From contig CAYNST010000079.1 in NCBI GenBank assembly GCA_964399955.1, positions 1 through 15,855 of the forward strand: a DNA stretch of 15,855 nucleotides. Reading direction: 5' to 3'. Under the pieces are notes generated by a model. That model saw only the letters and a list, made by a program, of their open reading frames with translations. It was not told where the DNA came from and made no database searches. Below, piece by piece: positions 7,061 through 14,099 of this stretch (the stretch's first letter is position 1; each line of letters opens with the position of its first letter). Made by a program: the position numbers and the translations under genes. The stretch is from CAYNST01 sp964399955. Its GTDB lineage: Bacteria > Pseudomonadota > Gammaproteobacteria > Pseudomonadales > Cellvibrionaceae.

Positions 7061-7465
7061 TCATCCGTGTCCTACCTTTGAGTCAGCGGCCCAAGCGCAA
7101 GCGCGGGACATTGCCTCTGCCAACTGGCTGAAAGAAGCAGGTTTTTTCAAACAGTCCGTAACATTTGGCAAGCCCCGCGCCTCATCGGCCACGGCCGACA
7201 TTACGACCACGGGCACGCTTGCCAGCCGGGGGTCGCCATCAAGCACTTCCATGAATTGCCAACCATTCATGATTGGCATCATCAGGTCCAGCAGAATAAG
7301 TGACGGTAATTCCGGAGCATCGCGCAGCTGGTTCAGCGCTTCCAGACCGTTTTCTGCGCACGCCACTCTATAACCCAGCTCTTCTACCACCACCACCGTC
7401 ACTTCGCGAATATCCGCGTCGTCCTCAACTATCATCACCAACTTTGACGTTGTGGGAACACTCAT
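7061..7465 (-). CDS. Stand-alone CheY-like response regulator 3
   Basis: A 134-residue single-domain receiver with Glu14/Asp15 (MIVEDD), phosphoacceptor Asp60 (LILLDLMMPIMNGWQF), Ser90 (VVVMSAVA) and Lys108 (LKKPA), all intact and at the same positions as in the other two copies. No output domain; only a short tail (AWAADSKVGHG) follows the fold. AAGGGG lies 6 bases before the ATG. It shares the exact active-site block from Leu57 to Phe71 with receiver 1, so the two are the closer pair. It lies downstream of the large hybrid kinase on the same strand, but 623 bases away, so it is probably transcribed separately. Its likely job is to take a phosphate from one of the hybrid kinases, or to compete for one. 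Confidence 0.92.
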   Translation of the reverse strand: MSVPTTSKLVMIVEDDADIREVTVVVVEELGYRVACAENGLEALNQLRDAPELPSLILLDLMMPIMNGWQFMEVLDGDPRLASVPVVVMSAVADEARGLPNVTDCLKKPASFSQLAEAMSRACAWAADSKVGHG

Positions 7466-8088
7466 ATATTGCCCCTTCTACAGAGGACTCCGTTGTGCCG
7501 GTCCCCGTTATTATTGGAATAACCTCTCAGTCACCTGGCTCTCAGTCAATACCGGTGATGCTGTATCCCTTTGCTCAGTTACCATCTGCCTTAACTGGCA
7601 TCTGTCACCTGGCAAAGGTGGCGCTGCAAGATACGCGCCCTTCTCTACCAGGCAAAAGCCAAAGCGTGATTGACAATAGCCTTTGGTCCAAACACTCCGC
7701 ATCAGTGTCCGGGCGGCAGCGCTGTCAAAACCCAGTGGACACGGCCCTTGAAGTCTCTTTAGCCGATGCTGAAACACTGTAATATGAGTGGCCGGGAACT
7801 GGGCAGGATTCCGTCAAGACAGTTTAATCGTGAATGCACAGCCGGATTAAGCGACAAACTGTTAAAATAGCTGACACTTCGGGGGCGAATAGAAAACAGA
7901 GTTGGGAAAAAAGGCCTCTTGTCGGGTCAAAAATGCCGGCCGGCGGGCGTGAAGCCGCGAAAAGGCTAACCCGTGACCTGTAAGTAGCAAATAGTTCGAC
8001 ACCTTCAGCGGACACGCCAGCTAACAGCAGCGGTTTGTCAGCCATGTTTGGCACCCGTTCCGGCTACTAAGCCAGAGCTCGGCAGCGC
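7466..8088. other. 623-bp gap without a supported gene
   Basis: Short open frames exist on both strands, but none has a good ribosome binding site together with a recognisable protein. A perfect 6-base hairpin, GTTATT-attgg-AATAAC, lies at 7507-7523, about 42 bases upstream of the receiver 3 start, where an operator or leader element could sit. GCCGGCCGGC at 7935-7944 is a perfect 10-base palindrome. No T-run terminator is obvious after the large kinase. The stretch should hold the receiver 3 promoter; a small RNA cannot be excluded. Confidence 0.4.
7507..7523. repeat. Inverted repeat upstream of receiver 3
   Basis: GTTATT (7507-7512) and AATAAC (7518-7523) are perfect inverted repeats around a 5-base loop, 42 bases upstream of the - strand start of receiver 3. 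The location and symmetry suit an operator or a short leader hairpin. A repeat of this length can also arise by chance. Confidence 0.35.
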
Positions 8089-11000
8089 CTAATGCGTGAG
8101 AGATGGGGCGCTGTGAACCGGCAGCAGTTGTTCGAGCACCGCCGACACGGACTTCAGTTCGACCGGTTTTACAAGGTGATGATGGAAACCTGCCTCCTTG
8201 GCGCGACGGCGGTCTTCTTCACTGCCCCAACCGGTTAGCGCAATCAGCAGAACATCCGCCAGGTCAGGCTGGCCGGAGATTTGGGCGGCCACTTCGTAGC
8301 CGCTCAAATCCGGTAGGCCAATGTCGAGGAAGATGGCTTGCGGGTGACTGGCCATTGCCGTTTCTATCCCCTGCTTGCCGGAGTGCGCCGTCAGCACCTC
8401 ATGCCCCTCAAAACGCAGCAGCATCGCCAGGGTTTCTGCGGCATCCTGATTGTCATCTACTACCAGTAGCCTCAGTGCGGCTTGGGTGGGAGGAGACGCC
8501 TGCCCAAGGGCGGGTTGCTCGGTCGCGGCCAGGTCGTCGGCCAGTGGCAGGGTTACGGTAAATCGGCTGCCCTGGCCAATGCCCGGACTTTCTGCGCTGA
8601 CCGTGCCGCCGTGCATTTCCACCAGCTTTTGCACCAGGGACAGACCTATGCCAAGTCCGCCCTGCGACCTTTTGATGCACGGGTCCACCTGGGTAAATAG
8701 CTCGAACACCTTGTTCAGCATTTCTTTGCTCAAGCCGACGCCCGAATCCTGAATCTGAATGGCAACCTGCGGCCCTTGGCGGGAAGCAAACAGTTTGATG
8801 GCACCGCCCTCTTCTGTGTACTTCGCGGCGTTGTTAAGAAGGTTGTTAAGGATCTGCGCCAGGCGAGTTAGGTCCCCGCGGAGGTACAGCGGTTCTTCGG
8901 GAATAGCGATGTCAAGTGTGTGTCGCGCCGACTGGATCACGGGCAAGCTGGTCTCTACTGCCACATCCACAATGGTTTTAAGCTCAATCCGCTCCCACTT
9001 CAATTCTACTTTCCCTCGGCTCACCCTGGATACGTCCATCAGGTCGTCAACCAAACGAACCATATGCGCCAGTTGTCGCTCCATCATGTCGCGAATGTGT
9101 TCCGGCCTGTTGTTGGTGGGCAACTTTAATAGATCCAACCCGGTACGCAAGGGCGCCAGAGGATTTCTCAGCTCGTGAGCAAGCGTTGCCAGGAACTCAT
9201 TTTTGCGTTGGTCTTGCTCCCGCAGCGAGTCGTAAAGCCGCGCGTTTTCGATGCCTACCGCAGCAATAACGGCCAATTGCGTCAATATGGCTTCATCGTC
9301 TTCGTTGAACTCGCCTTCATTCTTATCCGAGACCTGAATCAGACCTATATTCTTGCGACCGTGCCCAATCAGTGGCACACCCAACCAACCGCGAGCCGGT
9401 AGATTGTCAAGCCCAGACGATTCCAGTGCCCGCCAGGACGGGTGCAGTTCAAGCTCGGCCTGTTTCAGCCTCAGAGGCCGGTTCAGGCGGCAAACCTCGG
9501 CGTAGATACTCTCCTCCAGGCGCGGGATCTGGTGATCGCGGAACTCGGCGTATTTATCTGAAAATGAAGTTACCTGCTTCCACTCGTCGTCTTCGTTCAG
9601 CAACACCACCGATTGGTGTACCTGCAATATCGAGCGTACCTGCTCCACTAGAACTCGGGCAATGTTGTCCACCGACAGGACGGTATGCATGGTCCGCGAT
9701 GCCACAGCAACCTGCGCCAGCAAGTGGGCGTTCCGCTGCTCGGCGGCGAGCTGCGATGCCAGCTCCGCTTCCGTGGTTTTGATTGCGTGAATATCTGTGC
9801 TTGCGCCCACCCACAGTATGACCCTGCCTCTGTCGTCATGCAGGGGTTGTGCGCGGGTGAGGTGCCAGCGATAAGCGCCTTCGGCATTGCGGAAGCGATG
9901 CTCCACCTGAAACGTCTGCCCACTGAGCGACTGCTTCCACAACTCAAGCGTTCTGTCGATATCATCAGCATGAACAAACTGCGTCCACTTCCATCCGCTG
10001 ACCTGTTCCATGGTGAGGCCGGTGTAAGAAAGCCAGGGCGGGTTGAAGTAGTCCGCTTCGCCCGAATCCGAAGCGGTGAAGACCTTTTGCGGCATAGCAT
10101 CAATAACAAAACGCAACCTGCGCTCGCTTTCACGTAATGCAGCTTCTATGCGTTTGGGTCCGGTGGTGTCGTGGAAAGCAATCACTGCACCGGTCGTGCG
10201 ACCTTCATGCACTATGGTATTGACCGAATAGTGTACCGGGAATGATGTTTCGTCTTTGCGCCAAAACACTTCGTCGTCAACACTAACGGCAGTGCCTTGT
10301 TTGAGGGCTTGGATGATTTTGCAGTCGGCTTCATGGTGAAGTGACCCATCCTCCTTGTGATGATGAACCAACTGGTGAAATGATTGACCAATGACCTCTT
10401 CTGGGCTGAATCCGAGCATGGCGGCAGCGGCAGGGTTTAGAAAGGTGCAACTGTTGTCCAGCGCAATGCCGCAGATGCCGTCGGCAACTGAGTTCAACAG
10501 CAACTGAAACTGCTCACGACTCTGCCGCAAGGCTTCTTCCGCCAACTTTTGCTCGGTTCTATTGCGAAAGATTTTGGCGAACCCCTGAAGGGTTCCTTTG
10601 TTGTCATATCTTGCGGTAGTCACTCCGTCAGCAAAAAATAACGAACCGTCTTTGGACCTGTGCCAGCGCGTGTCCTCCGCTCTACCATTGGTTGCAGCCA
10701 ACTCACGCTCCAACTGAACTCGCCCGCAGGCCTGATCCGCCAGGGTGAAGAGGTCATCTATCGGCTGTCCCAGCCGCTCAGCCGCACTCCATCCCGTGAT
10801 AGCTTCCGCTCCGCCCAGCCATTCAACGACTCGGCCCTCCACATCAAGCAGCACCAAGGCGTAGTCGGACGCGTGCTCGGTGAACATGTTAAGGCGACTT
10901 TCGCTCTCCTGCGCTTGCTCATTCGCCTGCTTAACCTGATCCGTGCTGCGAAAAAAAAGGCCCAGCCCCCCCGTGGATAATGGCACAGCGTTGACTTCGT

Positions 11001-11712
11001 ACCAACCGCCACCTTGTCGCTCATCAGCGGCTTCCAGTTTGACTGACCGGCGCTCTATCATTGCGCGGCGGTAGTCTGCTTCAAAACGAGGGTGACGCGC
11101 ACCCGTAAAGACGTCCCACAGCAAGCGGTTGACCGCATCCTCAGACGGCATGCGGACCGCGTGCTCTGCCGCTCGGTTCATGTAGGCAATGCGCCAGTCA
11201 CTGCCAACTGTAATAATTGCTTCACTCACATTGGCTAGAATGTCGTCTGCGTCCACGGTCGGTGAATCACTGTGAGTGGAAGGATGTGCGTGTAACGCCG
11301 ACAGAGCCAGCACATTCCTGACGCAGGTCAGCAACTCCAACCGAGACCAGTTATTAGCAAGGTAAGCATCGGCCGGATCCGTCAACGCTTCGACCGCAAG
11401 GTCTTGTTCAGGAGGCGAGATGCAGATGACAGACAGCGGTGCCGGAGTGAGCCGTTGCGCAAGCTTTGCTCTGAACCCGTTACCACAGGAGCGCCACGCC
11501 TCAAAATCAACAATCAAAACATCCGGCGGATTACACTGAACGCGGTCCAATAGTCCCTGTGGGTCCGGTTGTACCAGCGCCACCCTGTATAGAGGACTAA
11601 GATGCGTTAGCGCAGCAGCATGCTCACCGGACTCTTCGGTGACCAGCATCACCATTGACTGCCGTTCCGCGCGACCTTCGGCGCCGGTTTCTCGCCTGAT
11701 GGTTCTGGACAT
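8089..11712 (-). CDS. Multi-PAS hybrid sensor histidine kinase
   Basis: A 1207-residue soluble hybrid kinase with no membrane segments, so it probably senses a cytoplasmic signal. In order: a degenerate receiver-like domain (about 20-137; Asp69 remains in VLIVDFEAW, but Asn-Asn-Trp-Ser replaces the usual Lys-Pro); PAS 1 (about 152-258); PAS 2 (272-385); PAS 3 (396-516); PAS 4 of the PAS_3 type (528-645); GAF (680-828); HisKA with His846 (LAHELRNPL); HATPase with N box (NNLLNNAAKY, 956-965), G1 (DSGVG, 989-993) and G2 (GGLGIGL, 1018-1024); and a C-terminal receiver with phosphoacceptor Asp1130 (IFLDIGLPD), Thr1160 and Lys1182. The last receiver has the complete set, so His-to-Asp transfer within the protein is expected. 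GGGAG lies 10 bases before the ATG. It is downstream of the kaiCB-kinase operon on the same strand, after a 320-base gap with its own possible -10 box. The GAF-HisKA-HATPase core plus pseudo-receiver recalls CikA, though the order differs. Confidence 0.94.
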   Translation of the reverse strand: MSRTIRRETGAEGRAERQSMVMLVTEESGEHAAALTHLSPLYRVALVQPDPQGLLDRVQCNPPDVLIVDFEAWRSCGNGFRAKLAQRLTPAPLSVICISPPEQDLAVEALTDPADAYLANNWSRLELLTCVRNVLALSALHAHPSTHSDSPTVDADDILANVSEAIITVGSDWRIAYMNRAAEHAVRMPSEDAVNRLLWDVFTGARHPRFEADYRRAMIERRSVKLEAADERQGGGWYEVNAVPLSTGGLGLFFRSTDQVKQANEQAQESESRLNMFTEHASDYALVLLDVEGRVVEWLGGAEAITGWSAAERLGQPIDDLFTLADQACGRVQLERELAATNGRAEDTRWHRSKDGSLFFADGVTTARYDNKGTLQGFAKIFRNRTEQKLAEEALRQSREQFQLLLNSVADGICGIALDNSCTFLNPAAAAMLGFSPEEVIGQSFHQLVHHHKEDGSLHHEADCKIIQALKQGTAVSVDDEVFWRKDETSFPVHYSVNTIVHEGRTTGAVIAFHDTTGPKRIEAALRESERRLRFVIDAMPQKVFTASDSGEADYFNPPWLSYTGLTMEQVSGWKWTQFVHADDIDRTLELWKQSLSGQTFQVEHRFRNAEGAYRWHLTRAQPLHDDRGRVILWVGASTDIHAIKTTEAELASQLAAEQRNAHLLAQVAVASRTMHTVLSVDNIARVLVEQVRSILQVHQSVVLLNEDDEWKQVTSFSDKYAEFRDHQIPRLEESIYAEVCRLNRPLRLKQAELELHPSWRALESSGLDNLPARGWLGVPLIGHGRKNIGLIQVSDKNEGEFNEDDEAILTQLAVIAAVGIENARLYDSLREQDQRKNEFLATLAHELRNPLAPLRTGLDLLKLPTNNRPEHIRDMMERQLAHMVRLVDDLMDVSRVSRGKVELKWERIELKTIVDVAVETSLPVIQSARHTLDIAIPEEPLYLRGDLTRLAQILNNLLNNAAKYTEEGGAIKLFASRQGPQVAIQIQDSGVGLSKEMLNKVFELFTQVDPCIKRSQGGLGIGLSLVQKLVEMHGGTVSAESPGIGQGSRFTVTLPLADDLAATEQPALGQASPPTQAALRLLVVDDNQDAAETLAMLLRFEGHEVLTAHSGKQGIETAMASHPQAIFLDIGLPDLSGYEVAAQISGQPDLADVLLIALTGWGSEEDRRRAKEAGFHHHLVKPVELKSVSAVLEQLLPVHSAPSLTH

Positions 11713-12032
11713 ATGGCGCAGGCTCCCTTAGTGCCTATTATAATGAACGGGGCTATAGCACTGGCCGCGACTGATTTTTTTATGCTTCAAATGATGGTAC
11801 CAGCGCAGCTATGGGCAAAGTAGGACATGAGCTGAATAGTTACGTTGGTTTTTACCTGTCAGCTTGCATCCCCTAGCAGGACCTTACCATAACGGAGCCC
11901 CAATCTCTTGGCACTTGTACCGGAAGGCTGAAAAACATAAAGCATCAAGGACGACGGCTTTTTACCCTAATAGCCTGGCAAGGCTGTCGCTTTCGATAAA
12001 TCCTCCTGCGCGACAAGTAGACGCACGGTTTA
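11713..12032. other. 320-bp intergenic region between kinases
   Basis: No gene is supported. The stretch separates two - strand kinase genes and should contain the end of the kai operon and the promoter of the large kinase. A small hairpin AGCCT-ggca-AGGCT lies at 11972-11985, about 50 bases after the stop of the upstream kinase; it has no following T-run on the - strand, so it is at best a weak terminator. A TATAAT match near the large kinase start is listed separately. Confidence 0.4.
11737..11742 (-). promoter_or_regulatory. Possible -10 box for the large kinase
   Basis: The - strand reads TATAAT at 11742-11737, about 25 bases before the ATG at 11712. A start of transcription near 11730 would leave a short leader containing the GGGAG ribosome binding site. 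No good -35 hexamer lies 16-18 bases upstream, so the promoter may need an activator or the match may be chance. Confidence 0.35.
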
Positions 12033-13688
12033 TTAGCTCGGGGAGCGATCGGCCAGATTGGTTATTGCCGCGCAAAGTTCCGTTCGGTCTACTGGCTTGG
12101 GAATATGCACCTGATACCCGGCAAGCAGGGCCTGGCGCCGATCATCGCGCCCGGCAAACGCGGTCAACGCAATGGCTGGCAACATTTTGCCTGTGATACC
12201 CGAATTGCGAATTTGCTGAATCAAACCGTAGCCGTCCGTGTCCGGCATGCCAATGTCACTGATCAGGATGTCTATCTGCTCGGTTTGCAAGATTGTCACC
12301 GCATTCTTCGCTGACGACGCCACTCGCACCTCGGCTCCAGTGGACTCAAGAATATGAGTAAGCACTTCCCGTGCATCGTCTTCGTCTTCCACTACCAGTA
12401 ATTTCACCCCAGCCAGCAACGCTGTGGAGTATTCATTTTCTTTCGCAACAGAGACAGGTTCGTTCGTAGTGACCGTGTACAGCGGTAACTTGACACTGAA
12501 GGTCGAGCCCTTACCCTCCCCATTGCTGTCGGCGTACACTTCCCCGCCATGAAGATCGGTAAGTTGCTTGACAATGGCAAGCCCCAGGCCCAAACCGCCG
12601 GAGCGTCGGGTAGTGCTGCCGTCTATCTGTTGATAAAAGTTGAACATACGCGGCAGAAACGCTTTAGGAATACCTACGCCATTGTCCGCTACTTCAATAC
12701 AGGCGCTGGAGTCAATTTGATGCAGTGTCACCCTTACCAGCCCCCTGGCAGGCGTAAATTTCACAGCGTTGTTCAGCAAATTCCAGATGATCTGTTGCAG
12801 TCGGTCGGCGTCGCCGAATACCACCAGCGGCTGAACGGCCAGATTGTGCTCAAGCCGGATACCTTTAGACTCCGCCATGGTTTGCACGGTTTCCAGTGCG
12901 GTTTCGACTACCCGTTTGAGATCTACCGACTGACGCTCCAGGCGGAGCTTGCCGGCCAACACTCGAGACACATCGAGCAAATCGTCTATCAGTTGCGCCT
13001 GCGATCGAGCGCTGCGCTCAATGACTTCAAGCCCCCTCTCCAGAGAAGCGGCCTCACCTCTGTGGCGCAGTAGCTGAGTCCAACCCAGTATTGCGTTGAG
13101 CGGAGTTCGCAGTTCATGACTGACAACCGCCAGAAACTGATCGCGAGCAGCATTGGCGTCTTCGGCTATCCTGCGTGCAACCTCCAACTGCTGCGCCCGC
13201 TCACGCTCAGAAAGATCTGTTATCACCACGCCAAACATATCGACATTGGCTGCGGGCAAACGATTGAATGCAAGTTGAACCGACAGGCTTTCGCCCTGCA
13301 CCGGTTGCAGCAGGCACTCACCGTGAGCGGCCCCGCCAAAGGCTGACATGCGCAACGTCTCAAACTGAAGCTGCGCCGGGTCTGCAACAAACTCCCGCAT
13401 GGAGCGACCGCGCACCTGAGTGGGCGGTCGGCCGACCATATCGGAGAAGAAGCGATTGCAGTAAATGATGACTCCATCTGCGTTCAGCGTAATTGCGCCT
13501 TCCTGCATTTGCTCTACAAACACCTGAAATGGCTGGTCTGGACTCTCCAATGAATATATCTGCGGGCCTGCGGGCCCGTCGACCACCACCGCGTCCACTG
13601 CGCCTTCGCGGATTGCGTTTAGAGTTGCCTCGGCTTCTTGCAGGCGATGGTGCACATCATCCAGGGGCGTATTACCGTCAGAACTCAC
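12033..13688 (-). CDS. Hybrid sensor histidine kinase of the kai operon
   Basis: A 551-residue soluble kinase. Residues 12-50 form a small conserved-looking module (LQEAEATLNAIREGAVDAVV) often found before PAS domains in hybrid kinases. PAS follows at about 52-160, then a helical linker, HisKA with His191 (VSHELRTPL), HATPase with N box Asn303-Asn307 (NLLNNAVKF), G1 (DNGVG, 335-339) and G2 (GGLGLGL, 364-370), and a C-terminal receiver (428-545) with Asp478 (ILISDIGMPD), Thr509 and Lys531. All catalytic elements are intact. The start is GTG with GGAGG 7 bases upstream. It begins 48 bases after kaiB on the same strand, so co-transcription with kaiC and kaiB is likely and it is the best candidate for reading the KaiC/KaiB state. 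It has neither the KaiB-like thioredoxin sensor domain of SasA nor a GAF domain as in CikA, so any coupling must use a different contact. Confidence 0.94.
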   Translation of the reverse strand: MSSDGNTPLDDVHHRLQEAEATLNAIREGAVDAVVVDGPAGPQIYSLESPDQPFQVFVEQMQEGAITLNADGVIIYCNRFFSDMVGRPPTQVRGRSMREFVADPAQLQFETLRMSAFGGAAHGECLLQPVQGESLSVQLAFNRLPAANVDMFGVVITDLSERERAQQLEVARRIAEDANAARDQFLAVVSHELRTPLNAILGWTQLLRHRGEAASLERGLEVIERSARSQAQLIDDLLDVSRVLAGKLRLERQSVDLKRVVETALETVQTMAESKGIRLEHNLAVQPLVVFGDADRLQQIIWNLLNNAVKFTPARGLVRVTLHQIDSSACIEVADNGVGIPKAFLPRMFNFYQQIDGSTTRRSGGLGLGLAIVKQLTDLHGGEVYADSNGEGKGSTFSVKLPLYTVTTNEPVSVAKENEYSTALLAGVKLLVVEDEDDAREVLTHILESTGAEVRVASSAKNAVTILQTEQIDILISDIGMPDTDGYGLIQQIRNSGITGKMLPAIALTAFAGRDDRRQALLAGYQVHIPKPVDRTELCAAITNLADRSPS

Positions 13689-13736
13689 CTGCTGGCCTCC
13701 CGCACTAACCCCGGGCAGCCAGCGATTAAATACACG

Positions 13737-14060
13737 CTATAGTTCGTCAAGTTCGGTATCCAGATCCAGCGCCCGCAGTGTCCGCTCCGTGTTGGAAAGG
13801 TCACCAATAACCCGCCGGATGGGAACTGGCGCTTTGCGAATAAGTGTCGGAACCGCGAGAATCTGGTCCTGCTTGGCCAGGTGCGGCATTTTGATAAGAT
13901 CAATGACTTCGATGTCGTATCGGTCAGCACCCAGGTAACGTTCACATAAACGCTTCAAGTTGGTTAGTGCGGCACGAGACTTCTGGTTTTCTCCCGCCAC
14001 ATAAAGACATAAACTCCAAATTTCCTGGCTTTGATCATGGGGCATAGGGTCGCCACTCAT
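13737..14060 (-). CDS. kaiB: Circadian clock protein KaiB
   Basis: A 107-residue KaiB, close to the family length. The thioredoxin-like start LCLYVAGENQKSRAALTNL (residues 17-35), EVIDLIKMPHLAKQDQILA (51-69) and the signature VPTLIRKAPVPIRRVIGDLS (70-89) are all visible. In cyanobacteria KaiB switches fold, binds the KaiC CI ring and sequesters KaiA; in KaiA-less systems it binds KaiC and stimulates its ATPase and dephosphorylation. Prolines 71, 78 and 80 lie in the segment that refolds; the Pro-Pro-Pro run of cyanobacterial KaiB is here Pro-Val-Pro. The tail is acidic (DTELDEL). The start at 14060 has AGGAG 7 bases upstream; Met6 is an alternative. It follows kaiC by 39 bases and precedes the hybrid kinase by 48, so the three form a probable operon. 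The family is sure; a true rhythm is not shown. Confidence 0.96.
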   Translation of the reverse strand: MSGDPMPHDQSQEIWSLCLYVAGENQKSRAALTNLKRLCERYLGADRYDIEVIDLIKMPHLAKQDQILAVPTLIRKAPVPIRRVIGDLSNTERTLRALDLDTELDEL

Positions 14061-14099
14061 GCACAGCTCCTACTCAATGCAGTCGGATACGCCACCGGT

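Noticed and set aside
7300..7782. 160-residue + strand open frame
   Set aside because: It begins antisense inside receiver 3, has no convincing ribosome binding site and its translation is low-complexity with no recognisable fold.
7824..8054. 76-residue - strand frame just after the large kinase
   Set aside because: It needs a GTG start or an internal ATG with a poor ribosome binding site, and the protein resembles nothing known; kept as noncoding unless expression is shown.
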